DNA of 64,000 bases, taken from positions 45,012 through 109,011 of the forward strand of contig FLQS01000016.1 in the NCBI GenBank assembly GCA_900078375.1. The letters are read 5' to 3'. A program made the translations under genes and the position numbers. The notes beneath the pieces are model-generated. The model was not told where the DNA came from. It did not search any database and was given only the letters and a program-made list of their open reading frames with translations. Source of the DNA: an uncultured Mycobacterium sp. (GTDB taxonomy: Bacteria > Actinomycetota > Actinomycetes > Mycobacteriales > Mycobacteriaceae). Shown here one piece after another: positions 52,846-62,466 of the stretch; the first letter of the stretch is position 1; every line of letters begins with the position of its first letter.

Positions 52846-53913
52846 CTAGCCGGACGGCAGCACCAGAACCGCGGCCTGCTCGACGGTCACGGCAACCCGG
52901 ACGCCGGGCGAGAGATCGGCGGCGTGCGCGCTGGAACTCTGCGCGATCAGCCGCGTCCCGTCGTCACACGTGCAGTGCACCAACGAGATCGGGCCGAGGA
53001 ACGACACCGAGGCGACGGTGGCCAGTCCGCCGGGGTCGGCGGTGACCCGCACCGACTCCGGTCGGATCAATGCGCCGCCACTGCCACTGGCGATCGAGCC
53101 GGCCGCTGCCGGCAGCGATATTCCGAGCAGGTGCGCACGGCCGTCGGCGACCTGGGCATCAACCTTGTTGTTGAGGCCGACGAACTCAGCGACGAACGGC
53201 GTTGCGGGGTGGGCGTACACGTCGGCGGGGGCGGAAATCTGTTCCAGACGACCTTGATTCATCACCCCGACCCGGTCGGCGACGGCCAGCGCCTCCTCCT
53301 GGTCATGCGTGACGAACAGCGTTGTCGTGCCGACTTCGAGTTGCACGCGCCGGATCTCGTCGCGCAGCTGTGCGCGCACCTTGGCGTCCAGCGCGCTCAG
53401 CGGCTCGTCGAGTAACAACACTCGGGGCTGGATGGCCAATGCGCGGGCCAGAGCTACCCGCTGCTGCTGACCACCGGAGAGCTGACTGGCGTACTTCTGT
53501 TTGTGGGCCGACAGGCCGACCAGATCGAGCATGTCAGCGGCCAGCGTGGTCCGTTCGGCCTTGCTCTTGCCGCGCAGTTTGAGCCCGAATGCGACGTTGT
53601 CCAGAACGGTCAGATGCGGAAAAAGGCTGTACGCCTGGAACACCATGCCCATATCGCGTTTGTTGGGTGGCACGTCGGTGATGTCGTCACCGCCGACCGC
53701 GACCCGCCCCGACGTCGGCTGGTCCAGCCCGGCCAAAATGCGTAACGCGGTGGTCTTGCCGCAGCCCGACGGTCCGAGCAGGGCGACCATCTCACCGGGT
53801 TGCAGGTGCAGTGTCAGCCCGTCGAGAGCGCGGACCGTGCCGGCACCCGCTCTTCCGCCGGCTCCGCCGTAGACCCGTGTCACATCGGTGAAATCGACGG
53901 CGACGCCGGTCAT
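52846..53913 (-). CDS. ABC importer ATP-binding protein (PotA/FbpC type)
   Basis: 355 residues. Walker A LGPSGCGKTT, signature LSGGQQQRVALARAL, Walker B RVLLLDEPLSALDAK, switch VTHDQEEA, and a TOBE domain in the last ~110 residues. The class imports polyamines, ferric iron, phosphonates or sulfate. Overlaps the permease gene by four bases. Fourth gene of a binding-protein/permease/permease/ATPase operon. Confidence 0.9.
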   Translation of the reverse strand: MTGVAVDFTDVTRVYGGAGGRAGAGTVRALDGLTLHLQPGEMVALLGPSGCGKTTALRILAGLDQPTSGRVAVGGDDITDVPPNKRDMGMVFQAYSLFPHLTVLDNVAFGLKLRGKSKAERTTLAADMLDLVGLSAHKQKYASQLSGGQQQRVALARALAIQPRVLLLDEPLSALDAKVRAQLRDEIRRVQLEVGTTTLFVTHDQEEALAVADRVGVMNQGRLEQISAPADVYAHPATPFVAEFVGLNNKVDAQVADGRAHLLGISLPAAAGSIASGSGGALIRPESVRVTADPGGLATVASVSFLGPISLVHCTCDDGTRLIAQSSSAHAADLSPGVRVAVTVEQAAVLVLPSG

Positions 53914-54686
53914 GACTCCTGCCTCTCGCGACGCGTTCGGCTGGTCACCAACGAAAGGGTCAGCAGCAGAACGAAACCGAAGACCAGGGTCGCCAGCGAT
54001 GCCGCCACCGACGTCGGCCCGTCACTCTTGCCGATCGCGACGATGACCACCTGCAGGTTCTGATATCCACTCAACGAGGCGATGGTGTACTCGCCGAGCA
54101 CCACCGCTATCGAGATGAATGCCGCCGACAGAATGCCCGACCAGATATTGGGCACGACCACTCGCAGGATCGTCGTGGTCCACCCAGCACCAAGGGAACG
54201 GGACGCCTCGGCAAGGGTTTTCAGGTCGATCGAGGACAGCGCACCATCGATGGACCGGTAGGCGAACGGCAGCACCAGCACCGCGTACACGAACGTCAGG
54301 GTCAGCGCGGACTCGCCGAGGAAGTACACCACCCACAGGTACACGTTGCGCAGACCGACGACGATCACCAGCGCGGGAATGGTCAACGGCAACAGGCAGA
54401 GGAACTCGACCGGGCGCCTGCCCCACGGGGCACGCAACCGAACCCAGATCATCGTCGGCACCAGGATCGCGAGCATCAACGCGACGGTGAACAGGGCCAG
54501 CAACAGCGAGATGACGATCGCCTGATACAGCATCTCGTTCTCTACCAGGTTCTTCCACGCCTGCAGCGTGCGCCCGCCGTGGATCAGGTCGCGGGTGCTG
54601 AAGTCCGCCATCGCATACAGCGGGAAGAGAAAGAACAATCCGAACAGGGTCAGTGCCGCCCCGCGGCCGATTCGATTGGCTTTCAT
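53910..54686 (-). CDS. ABC importer permease 2
   Basis: 258 residues, six membrane helices with the permease EAA loop around TLAEASRSLGAGWTTTILRVVVPNI. ATG 54686 overlaps the stop of the first permease (ATGA); an upstream start is possible but unsupported. Forms a heterodimeric channel with the next gene product. Confidence 0.88.
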   Translation of the reverse strand: MKANRIGRGAALTLFGLFFLFPLYAMADFSTRDLIHGGRTLQAWKNLVENEMLYQAIVISLLLALFTVALMLAILVPTMIWVRLRAPWGRRPVEFLCLLPLTIPALVIVVGLRNVYLWVVYFLGESALTLTFVYAVLVLPFAYRSIDGALSSIDLKTLAEASRSLGAGWTTTILRVVVPNIWSGILSAAFISIAVVLGEYTIASLSGYQNLQVVIVAIGKSDGPTSVAASLATLVFGFVLLLTLSLVTSRTRRERQES

Positions 54687-55558
54687 TGCAACCACCGCGA
54701 CGTCCGGCGCACCAGCAGGTTGTAGGCGACCATCACCGCAGCGACCACGACCACCATCTCCAGCGCCAGTGCGTAGGCGAAACCGGATTGTCCGAGCACC
54801 ACCTCAGAAGTCAGCGCCGTACGAATCAGCAGCGGCACGATCGGGCTGCCCTGGCTGACCAGCGCGGCGGCGGTGGCGTAGGCCGCAAACGCGTTGGCGA
54901 ACAACAGCAATGCCGAACCGAGGAACGCCGGCGTGAGCAGCGGGAAGCCCACCTCCCGCCAGTAGGCCCAGCGGGATGCGCCCAGGCTCACCGCGGCTTC
55001 GCGCCATTCCGCGCGCAACCCTTCCAGCGCAGGGGTGAACACGATGACCATCAGCGGGATCTGGAAGTAGGTGTACACCAGGATCAGGCCGCGCAGCGAG
55101 TACAGCCAGCCGTCGCCGGCCAGGTTGAACCCGAACCGGTCGGACACCCAGAGGGTCAGCACCCCATTGAGGCCGATCGTCGCCAGGAACGCGAATGCCA
55201 ACGCCACCCCACCGAATTGGGCCAGCACACTGCACAACGACAACACCACGCGGCGCAGCGGGGAGGATGGTGCACTGGTGACGACCAGCCACGCCAAGAC
55301 CGCACCGAGGATCGCACCGATCAGGGCCGTGCTCGCCGACAGTAGAACGCTCTTACCCAGCGCGGTCAGTGCGGTCTCGGAAAACAGCAACCCGATCCGC
55401 TGCAGCGAGAACACCCCGTCGAGATAGAACGCGGACACGATCACCGTCACCGTCGGGATGATCAGGAAGATCGTGACGAGCACTCCGAAAGGCAATAAGG
55501 GCAGGGCCTCTCGCAGCCGCTGGGCCGGCGACCGATAGCTGCGCAGCCGCCGGTTCAC
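54683..55558 (-). CDS. ABC importer permease 1
   Basis: 291 residues, six membrane helices, EAA loop REAAVSLGASRWAYWREVGFPLLTP. GTG 55558 lies 4 bp after the binding-protein stop. Pairs with permease 2. Confidence 0.88.
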   Translation of the reverse strand: MNRRLRSYRSPAQRLREALPLLPFGVLVTIFLIIPTVTVIVSAFYLDGVFSLQRIGLLFSETALTALGKSVLLSASTALIGAILGAVLAWLVVTSAPSSPLRRVVLSLCSVLAQFGGVALAFAFLATIGLNGVLTLWVSDRFGFNLAGDGWLYSLRGLILVYTYFQIPLMVIVFTPALEGLRAEWREAAVSLGASRWAYWREVGFPLLTPAFLGSALLLFANAFAAYATAAALVSQGSPIVPLLIRTALTSEVVLGQSGFAYALALEMVVVVAAVMVAYNLLVRRTSRWLQ

Positions 55559-55562
55559 CGTG

Positions 55563-56687
55563 TCAGCCGATCGCCTTGGCCCAGTTGCCGGCCAGGTACT
55601 TGTTGGCCGCGTCAGTCTGCGCCTGGGTGAGGATCACCGGCTTTCCGCTGACCGGGGGCAGCTTCTCGTAGGCTGCCGCGTCGATGGTGCCCGACTTGAC
55701 CATGTCATCCGCGCGCACCGGTCGCGCACCGCCGGCCAGGTAGAGATTCTGCCCCTCATCGCTGTAGAGGAACTCCTGCCACAGCCGCGCCGCCGCCGGG
55801 TGCGGGGCGTCAGAGTTGATCGCCTGGAAGTAGTAGCCGCCGAGCACCGCGCCCTGCGGCACGAACACCTTCCAGCTCGGCAGCTTCTTGGTTTCGGCGG
55901 CATTGAGGTAATCCCAGTCGATCACGACGGGAGTCTGGCCCGACTCGATGGTCGCCGGCGTCGGGTCGACCGGCAGGAAGTTGCCCGCCTGCTTCAGCTT
56001 GGTGAAGAACGCGACGCCGGGCGCGACGTCGTCGGCCGAGCCGCCCTGCGACAGCGCGACCATGGCCACACCGGAGAATGCGGCGCCGGCCTGCGTCGGA
56101 TCACCGTTGAGCGCGACCTTCCCCTTGTACACGGGATTCAGCAGGTCGTTGACGGCGCTCATATCGGGAACCTTGGCCGAGTCGTAACCGATCGACATGT
56201 AGCCGCCGTAGTCGTTGACCCACGTTCCGCCTCCGTCCTTCATGGCCGCCGGGATGCTGTCGAAGACCGCCACCTTGTACGGCGCGAACAGGCCGGTGTT
56301 GGCCAGCGCCACCGACTGGCCGAGATCGAACACGTCGGGCGCGCTGCTGCGGCCTTTCTGCTGGTTTGCGGCGTTGACCTCCTCCTGGCTGGAGGCATCG
56401 GGCTGCGCGGAATTCACCTTGATGCCGTACTTGTCGCCGAAGGCCTTGATGATCGCGCCATAGTTGGCCCAGTCCGGGGGCAGGGCGATGACGTTGAGCT
56501 CGCCTTCCTTCTTGGCCGCCGCCACCAGCCCGTCCATCCCGCCGAAGTCGGCGGCCGACGTGGCCTGTCCGGCCGGCGCTCCGGAACCGGTCTTCTCCCC
56601 GCCGCCGTTCTTGGCCGGCGGTGCGCAACCGACCGAGGCGAGCAGCACAGCAGCAGCGACGGCCGAGATGAGACGTACGTTCTTCAT
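55563..56687 (-). CDS. ABC importer substrate-binding lipoprotein
   Basis: 374 residues. Signal peptide with lipobox LASVGC (lipidated Cys21), Gly/Ser linker, then a two-lobed type 2 periplasmic binding fold (AAAKKEGELNVIALPPDWANYGAIIKAFGDKYGIKV; LYLAGGARPVRADDMVKSG). The sequence resembles the PotD/iron/phosphonate cluster; I cannot tell the ligand. ATG 56687 follows AGAAGG. First gene of the importer operon. Confidence 0.88.
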   Translation of the reverse strand: MKNVRLISAVAAAVLLASVGCAPPAKNGGGEKTGSGAPAGQATSAADFGGMDGLVAAAKKEGELNVIALPPDWANYGAIIKAFGDKYGIKVNSAQPDASSQEEVNAANQQKGRSSAPDVFDLGQSVALANTGLFAPYKVAVFDSIPAAMKDGGGTWVNDYGGYMSIGYDSAKVPDMSAVNDLLNPVYKGKVALNGDPTQAGAAFSGVAMVALSQGGSADDVAPGVAFFTKLKQAGNFLPVDPTPATIESGQTPVVIDWDYLNAAETKKLPSWKVFVPQGAVLGGYYFQAINSDAPHPAAARLWQEFLYSDEGQNLYLAGGARPVRADDMVKSGTIDAAAYEKLPPVSGKPVILTQAQTDAANKYLAGNWAKAIG

Positions 56688-56807
56688 GACCGAACCTTCT
56701 TCTGCATAGGAAGCGATGCGGTGGCGCCGTGGCGACCAAGGCGTTTCGCGACGGTGAACGGGATCGCCGCGATGTCGTGAGATTACCGAGCGCGGTACCG
56801 TGCCGAG

Positions 56808-57614
56808 GTGGTTACCCGCGATCATGGCGACCCGGGCGACGCGCCCTCGGTTCCGCCGCCGCTCACCGACATCGCCGATGCGACCCGCCCCTCGCCGGCC
56901 GAGGAGGCGCGCAGCATCGCCGCGTCGACCAACACCGCGACCCTGGCCTCACTGACCGCCACCGGCGATCCGTGGGCCTCGTTCGTCACCTACGGGCTGC
57001 TCGGCGGCGCGCCGGTGCTCTGTGTCTCCAACATGGCCGAACACGGCCGCAACCTGCTCGGTGACCCCCGCGCCAGCCTGGCCATCGTCGCGCCCACCAC
57101 CGAGTCCGATCCGCTCGCCAGCGGACGGATCACGCTGGCCGGTGTCGCCGAACGCCCATCCGGCGACGAGTTGGCCGCGGCGCGCGACGCGCACCTGGCG
57201 GCGGTCGCGGCGGCGAAGTACTACATCGACTACTCCGACTTCACGCTGTGGGTGCTGCGGGTACAGCGGGTGCGCTGGGTCGGCGGCTACGGTCGGATGG
57301 ATTCGGCGACCGCGGCCGACTACGACGCGGCCGCGCCGGACCCGGTTCGCCCGAGCTCCGCCGGTGCGCTGGCGCATCTCAACGCCGACCATGCCGAGTC
57401 CCTGGTCGAGATGGCACGGGCGCTCGGCGGCTACCCCGACACGACTGTCGCGGTGTGCACCGGCATCGACCGGTACGGGCTGGACCTGCGCGTCGAAACT
57501 CCTCGCGGCATGGGATACACCCGGGTCGGGTTCGGCGCGCCGCTGTCGTCGGCAGACGAATTGCGAACAGCGTCAGTCGATCTGGTCGCGCGCGCCCGGC
57601 AGCGCGAAAGCTAG
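56808..57614 (+). CDS. HugZ/DUF2470-type haem or flavin-binding split-barrel protein
   Basis: 268 residues. Split-barrel domain of the pyridoxamine-oxidase type (ATLASLTATGDPWASFVTYGLL, VLCVSNMAEHGRNLLGDPRASLAI) followed by a DUF2470 domain (AGALAHLNADHAESLVEMARALGGY) with a His likely near haem. HugZ-like proteins degrade or bind haem; others bind flavin. GTG start at 56808, no strong ribosome site. Its stop codon overlaps that of the convergent small gene (CTAG). Confidence 0.8.
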   Translation: MVTRDHGDPGDAPSVPPPLTDIADATRPSPAEEARSIAASTNTATLASLTATGDPWASFVTYGLLGGAPVLCVSNMAEHGRNLLGDPRASLAIVAPTTESDPLASGRITLAGVAERPSGDELAAARDAHLAAVAAAKYYIDYSDFTLWVLRVQRVRWVGGYGRMDSATAADYDAAAPDPVRPSSAGALAHLNADHAESLVEMARALGGYPDTTVAVCTGIDRYGLDLRVETPRGMGYTRVGFGAPLSSADELRTASVDLVARARQRES

Positions 57615-57856
57615 CCGCCGATTTCGGCGACGGCCATTTCCAGGGCGGCGGCCTGCTCGAGCAGTTCACGATCCGACAACTGCTCGCGGCCGGCCTGCTC
57701 GATCAGTTCGTCGCGGGTGATGACCTGCAGGGCGCCGCGGTACTCGTCGGTATCCAGCGCTGCCGGGTCGACGACATCGATACGGCCTTCGACCAGGACC
57801 AGTACCGCATCGGTCCCGCTGGCAAGCAGTCGGCGAACGTTGTCGGCGGTGATCAT
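57611..57856 (-). CDS. Small acidic protein of unknown function
   Basis: 81 residues, acidic, mostly helical after a short beta start (AVLVLVEGRIDVVD). Ribosome site GAGGAGG before ATG 57856. No motif recognised. It lies between the HugZ-like gene and the vWA protein, 33 bp after the latter's stop. Confidence 0.65.
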   Translation of the reverse strand: MITADNVRRLLASGTDAVLVLVEGRIDVVDPAALDTDEYRGALQVITRDELIEQAGREQLSDRELLEQAAALEMAVAEIGG

Positions 57857-57889
57857 TCCGGTGCCTCCTCGGCTAAACGTCTGTACCCA

Positions 57890-58900
57890 TCATGCGGGCA
57901 GGCTTCGGTTCACCGCCAGACCCAGGAACGTCGCGATCGTGGCAATCAGGACCGCAAGACGCAGCCAGCCGGTGCCGGCCGGGGCGCTCACAGTCTGATA
58001 GCCGACCTGTTGCAGCACCGAACCGTAGCTTTTGTTGAGCTCATCGATGTTGGTCGCCTTGTAGCTCTGACCTCCGGACAGTTGCGCGATCTGCTTCATC
58101 TGCCGGTCGTCCGACGGCACCGGGATGGTGTCGTCTTTGAGGGTGACGACGCCGCCCTGGGTGCCGAAGGTGATGGTGGAGACCGGCACGCCCTGGTCCT
58201 TGGCGGCCCGGGCCGCGGTGAAGGCTCCGCGCGGATTGTCCGGGTTGGCCGGCTTGTTCTCGCCGCCGTCGGACAGCAGCACGATGCGCGCCGGCGGTGG
58301 GGTCGCATCGCCGGCGCTGAGCACCGTCGAGACCGTCTGGATGGACTCCAGCGCGGTGAAGATGGCCTCCCCGGTGGCGGTCGAGTTGTCCGGCTGCAGT
58401 TTGTCCAGTGCGGTGACGGTGGCGGCGTGATCCGGTGTTGGTGAGACGAGCAGGTTGACGTTGCCACCGAAGGACACCAGCCCCAGATTCACGCCCGGTG
58501 TGAGTTGCTGCGCGAAGGTCTTCGCCGCGTCCTGCGCCGCGCGCAGTCGGGTCGGTGGAACGTCCTTGGCCTGCATGGACTGTGAGACGTCGATGACCAG
58601 CATCACGACGGCGCGGTTCCGGGGGATGCGCGCCTGGTGGGTCGGGCCGGCCAGCGAGAAGATGAGGAACAGCAGGGCTACCGCGGCAAGCGCAATCGGC
58701 AAGTGCCGCAAGCGATGTGGCCGCTTCGGCGCGAGGCGGGCCATTGCCGCGGCATCGCCGAATTGGCGCAGGCGTCTGCGCCGTTGAATCTGTACGGCGG
58801 CGTACAGCCCGAGCAGCGCGACGGGCACCAGCGCCAGCAGCAGCAGGCCCGGATGCGCCAGTCCGGCCAGAGTCAACGACCCGATGCCGGGCACCGTCAT
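57890..58900 (-). CDS. vWA-domain membrane protein (Rv1481-like)
   Basis: 336 residues. Two N-terminal membrane helices, a vWA domain (about 98-300) with complete MIDAS DVSQSM, TGEAIF and LLSDGGEN, and a C-terminal helix. This BatA-like family lies near MoxR ATPases in other mycobacteria and is thought to aid folding or envelope stress. AGGAG before ATG 58900. Divergent from a close paralogue of the same length. Confidence 0.88.
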   Translation of the reverse strand: MTVPGIGSLTLAGLAHPGLLLLALVPVALLGLYAAVQIQRRRRLRQFGDAAAMARLAPKRPHRLRHLPIALAAVALLFLIFSLAGPTHQARIPRNRAVVMLVIDVSQSMQAKDVPPTRLRAAQDAAKTFAQQLTPGVNLGLVSFGGNVNLLVSPTPDHAATVTALDKLQPDNSTATGEAIFTALESIQTVSTVLSAGDATPPPARIVLLSDGGENKPANPDNPRGAFTAARAAKDQGVPVSTITFGTQGGVVTLKDDTIPVPSDDRQMKQIAQLSGGQSYKATNIDELNKSYGSVLQQVGYQTVSAPAGTGWLRLAVLIATIATFLGLAVNRSLPA

Positions 58901-58981
58901 CTAACCCACTCCTGTCGTCGCTCTCGGCTAGTCATCAGAATTCGTCGCTAACGTGTCCTTTGTACCGGCGGAAGTTGAGAG

Positions 58982-59992
58982 GTGGTCACACCGGCTGTGA
59001 GTTCGCTGTCGCTTTCGGGCTTCGCAACCCCGTGGCTGTTCCTGTACCTGCTGATCATCTCCGTGGCCGTGGTGGTCTACCTGCTCGTTCAGCGCGTGCG
59101 GTCCCGGCGGGTGTTGCGCTTCGCCAACATGGCGCTGTTGGAGCAGGTTGCCGCCGGGCAGAAGCCCCGGCGGTGGCGACACCTGCCCGCGGCATTGTTG
59201 GTGGCGGCACTGGCCCTGCTGACCACCGCGATGGCGGGCCCCACCCACGACGTGCGTATCCCTCGCAATCGCGCGGTCGTCATGCTGGTGATCGATGTCT
59301 CGGAGTCGATGAGGGCCACCGACGTGGCGCCCAGCCGGATCGAGGCCGCCCGCGATGCGGGCAAGCACTTCGCTGATCTCCTCACCCCGGGCATCAACCT
59401 GGGCCTGGTGAAATTCTCCTCCGGGGCGACGCTGTTGGTCGCGCCCACGACCGATCACGACCAGGTCAAGCAGGCGATCGACAAGCTGGTGCCCGAACCG
59501 CGGACCGCCACCGGAGAAGGCATTTTCACGGCACTGCAAGCCATTGCCACCACCGGTGCGGTGATGGGTGGCGGTGACGGACCACCACCGGCCCGCATCG
59601 TGCTGGAGTCCGACGGCAAGGAGACGGTGCCGCCCGACCTGGACTCGCCCCGCGGCGCGTTCACCGCCGCACGCGCGGCCAAAGAACAGGGCGTGCCGAT
59701 CTCGACAATCTCATTCGGCACGCCGGACGGGATCGTCGAAGTCGACGGCCAGCAGATCCCGGTTCCCACCGATGACGCGTCGCTGGCCACGATCGCCGAT
59801 CTCAGTGGCGGCCAATCCTTTCGCGCGGAGAGCCTCGGGGAACTGAATCGGGTGTATTCAACCCTCGATGAGCAAATCGGCTACCAGGTCGTGCGCGGCG
59901 ATGCCAGCGCAGCCTGGGTGGGCCTCGGCGCGCTCGCGCTGGCGCTGTCCATCGGTGCGGGGATCCTGGTGAATCGCCGGATTCCGGCCTGA
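58982..59992 (+). CDS. vWA-domain membrane protein, divergent paralogue
   Basis: 336 residues, same plan as the gene at 57890-58900: two helices, MIDAS DVSESM, TGEGIF and LESDGKE, C-terminal helix. Many stretches are shared ([44 protein letters not shown]). GTG 58982 as start. The 81-bp gap between the pair must hold both promoters. Confidence 0.88.
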   Translation: MVTPAVSSLSLSGFATPWLFLYLLIISVAVVVYLLVQRVRSRRVLRFANMALLEQVAAGQKPRRWRHLPAALLVAALALLTTAMAGPTHDVRIPRNRAVVMLVIDVSESMRATDVAPSRIEAARDAGKHFADLLTPGINLGLVKFSSGATLLVAPTTDHDQVKQAIDKLVPEPRTATGEGIFTALQAIATTGAVMGGGDGPPPARIVLESDGKETVPPDLDSPRGAFTAARAAKEQGVPISTISFGTPDGIVEVDGQQIPVPTDDASLATIADLSGGQSFRAESLGELNRVYSTLDEQIGYQVVRGDASAAWVGLGALALALSIGAGILVNRRIPA

Positions 59993-60018
59993 CACGATTC
60001 CCAGCAGATTCCCAGGCC

Positions 60019-61377
60019 TCACCCAGTCGCGGATTGCGCGTTCATCGATTCGACCAGCTGCGTCGTCGTCGCGCGCCGGCGCACGACCGCGAGCCCGCCA
60101 TCACCCGGGGCGTTGGCAATCCCCCGTGAGTGGTAGGCCTCGCCCGGCGCACTGGTGGGTTCAAAGGTGAACTCGCGCAACAATGTTCGTAGCGTGACTT
60201 GCATCTCCATATTGGCGAACGCGGCCCCGATGCACCGGCGGATGCCGCCGCCGAACGGTATCCAGGTGTAGTTGTCCGGTGGGCTGCCGACAAATCGGTC
60301 CGGGTCGAATACCGATGGGTGCTCGAACCGGTCACGGTTGGCGTGCGCCGCGGCGATGCTGACGATCACGACGTGTTTCTCCGGAATCACCCACTCGCCC
60401 AGCCTCATTCGTTGCAGTGTCAGCCGGGAGGTCCCGTCGATGACAGGTCGCGTCCGCTGCACTTCCCAGATCGTGGCCTGCTGCAGTTCGGCGCCACCGG
60501 CGTCGGCTTCCTCGGTCAGCCGGTCCAGCAGCCGCGGGTGCCGGCGCACCCGTTCGACCAGCCAGGCCAGGGTGGTCGCGGTGGTCTCGTGGCCCGCGGT
60601 CAACAGTGTCAGCAGTTCGTCGGCGACATGGCGGTCGGAGATCGCGGACCCGTCTTCGTAGCGCGCCCGCAGCATCAGTGAGAGCACATCGGCGCGCTCC
60701 TCGAATGCCGGGTCGTTGCGGGCGTCGGCGATCAGCGAGTCGATGATCTCGTCGTATCTGCGCCGATAGCGGCGCATCGCGCCACCGGGGCTGCGCGGGC
60801 CGAAATCGCGGCGGAAGAACTTCGGCAGAATCGCCAGCCGGGAGCCGACCACCACCGCCTTGGGCAGCGCTTCACGAAGCTCGTCGAACGCCGCGCCCTC
60901 GGCGCCGAACACCGCGCGCAGGATCGCGTTGAGCGTGATGTGCATCATCGACGGCAGCGTCTCGAACTGCACGCCCTCAGGCCAGCCGGCGATCTCGCGC
61001 ATCACCTCCTCTTCGACGATGGCTTCATAGCCCTGCATCCGCTTGCCGTGAAACGGCGGGACCAGCAGTTTGCGTCGCTCGCGGTGTTCGTCGCCGTCCA
61101 GGCTGAAGGTGGAGCCCGGGCCGAGCACCTCACCCAGATTGGTCGCCCGGCCCACCAGATCGCTGCCGGTGGTGAACAGGTCCTTGACCAAGGCCGGCTC
61201 GCTGATCAGCACCGCCTTGCCGAAGATCGGCAGGTTCAGGGTGACCGCCGATCCATAGCGCCGGGTCAGCCCGCCGACCGCCGCCCGCCGGGAGGTGAAG
61301 AACTGCAGGCCCTGGATCAGCTTGGGAGTGCGCGGACCGGGTGGCAGTCGAATCGGATCGCTCGTCGCCTGCGCCAT
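60019..61377 (-). CDS. Cytochrome P450
   Basis: 452 residues. I-helix AGHETTATT, ExxR in EVQRTRP, and the haem loop FGGGIRRCIGAAFANME with the Cys ligand. Soluble mycobacterial P450 with a class I fold, of the CYP135/138 kind by its haem loop; subfamily not certain. ATG 61377 gives better spacing from GAAGGG than ATG 61386. Two palindromic operators lie right upstream, and a TetR gene is near. Substrate unknown. Confidence 0.9.
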   Translation of the reverse strand: MAQATSDPIRLPPGPRTPKLIQGLQFFTSRRAAVGGLTRRYGSAVTLNLPIFGKAVLISEPALVKDLFTTGSDLVGRATNLGEVLGPGSTFSLDGDEHRERRKLLVPPFHGKRMQGYEAIVEEEVMREIAGWPEGVQFETLPSMMHITLNAILRAVFGAEGAAFDELREALPKAVVVGSRLAILPKFFRRDFGPRSPGGAMRRYRRRYDEIIDSLIADARNDPAFEERADVLSLMLRARYEDGSAISDRHVADELLTLLTAGHETTATTLAWLVERVRRHPRLLDRLTEEADAGGAELQQATIWEVQRTRPVIDGTSRLTLQRMRLGEWVIPEKHVVIVSIAAAHANRDRFEHPSVFDPDRFVGSPPDNYTWIPFGGGIRRCIGAAFANMEMQVTLRTLLREFTFEPTSAPGEAYHSRGIANAPGDGGLAVVRRRATTTQLVESMNAQSATG

Positions 61378-61401
61378 CGTCCGCATCCCTTCACTTCACT
61401 T

Positions 61402-61447
61402 CGGTACGTTGATGTACCGGTCACGGTCACGGTACGCCGATGTACCG
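61402..61447. promoter_or_regulatory. Two tandem operators CGGTAC-N6-GTACCG
   Basis: Perfect inverted repeats at 61402-61419 and 61430-61447, 28 bp apart. They lie between the divergent P450 (start 61377) and the small protein (start 61534). Form and length fit a TetR-family operator, most simply that of the regulator at 61770-62396. Confidence 0.65.
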
Positions 61448-61533
61448 GTCGGCACAACGTGAGTTCGGCGGGGCCGCCACAGTACTGTTGGCCGACGGGG
61501 CGGCACACCGACGCCCAAGAGGAGTGGTCACTG

Positions 61534-61758
61534 ATGTCTGGCACCGACGAGCGGCAGGCCCTTGCGGAGGCCGGCGAGGAGAAGGGCTGGCTCCGGCGGG
61601 AATGCGATCGCGTCGATATCTACCTGCGCGATCGCTACCGGGTCAGGGTGATCTGGCAGGGCAACGACGCAATCAGTGGTGCGTCGTTCTTCGACAACGA
61701 ATGGTACGAGGGCTACACCCGCGATTTGGCCAAAGTCCGTACCTGGCTGAAGAAGTAA
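61534..61758 (+). CDS. Small conserved-looking protein of unknown function
   Basis: 74 residues: a basic/acidic helix, then strands VDIYLRDRYRVRVIWQ and ASFFDNEWYEGY and a final helix. Aromatic-rich and compact. AGGAG 10 bases before ATG 61534. Divergent from the P450, sharing the tandem operators, so probably co-regulated with it. I do not recognise the family. Confidence 0.7.
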   Translation: MSGTDERQALAEAGEEKGWLRRECDRVDIYLRDRYRVRVIWQGNDAISGASFFDNEWYEGYTRDLAKVRTWLKK

Positions 61759-61769
61759 CCGCATGGGGC

Positions 61770-62396
61770 TCAACCGCTGCGGGGCGGCCCGAGCAGTGCG
61801 ATGGCGGCATCGACCGCCTCGTCGGTGATATCGCTCATCCGGCCACCGCTCTCGACGGTCACCGCCGTCAGTTCTCTTAAGCCGCCGATCAGCATGAGAG
61901 CCCGTTGCCGGGACACCATCGGGATACCGGCGGCGCGCAATTTCTCGGTGTCGGACAGGTTCCGGACCATCGTGATGAACGACTCCGTCACCTCGCGCTG
62001 CAACTCGCGGGCGGCCATGCCGAGCGCGGGCACGTCCCGAATCCAGCTCAGCATCACCGCCGGCTGTGACTCGGCATTGGCAACCCATGCCTCGACCGCC
62101 TGCCTGATCTGCGCCGTCCACGGCAACGCCGGATCCACGGCCGCCGAGATGGTGTCGACGGCACGACGGTTGGTGTCGGTGAGCAGCGCGACCAGACATG
62201 CTTCGCGGTCGGTGAAGTACTCGTAGAACGTTCGCCGGGACGTGCGCGCGCGGCGAACGATTTCGGCGACCGTGGTGGCCGAATAGCCGATGTCGGTGAT
62301 CGATGCGGCGAGGGCATCGACGAGTCGCTGGCGCGGGTTGGGTGCAAGGTGGTCTGTGGGCGACACTGCGGATTTCGCGGACTCCACCGACTTCAC
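61770..62396 (-). CDS. TetR-family transcriptional regulator
   Basis: 208 residues. N-terminal helix-turn-helix: RQRLVDALAASITDIGYSATTVAEIVRRARTSRRTFYEYFTDREACLVALL. The C-terminal ligand domain is variable, as usual. GTG 62396. Stop lies 12 bp from the stop of the small protein. Likely binds the palindromes at 61402-61447 and controls P450 and small protein; whether it controls itself is unclear, since no such palindrome lies before it. Confidence 0.88.
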   Translation of the reverse strand: MKSVESAKSAVSPTDHLAPNPRQRLVDALAASITDIGYSATTVAEIVRRARTSRRTFYEYFTDREACLVALLTDTNRRAVDTISAAVDPALPWTAQIRQAVEAWVANAESQPAVMLSWIRDVPALGMAARELQREVTESFITMVRNLSDTEKLRAAGIPMVSRQRALMLIGGLRELTAVTVESGGRMSDITDEAVDAAIALLGPPRSG

Positions 62397-62466
62397 CGTT
62401 TGTACACCCTGCCTTCCCCTCCGCCTGCCGATGGTACTGCCGTGCCTGGCGCTAAAGTGGAAGATC

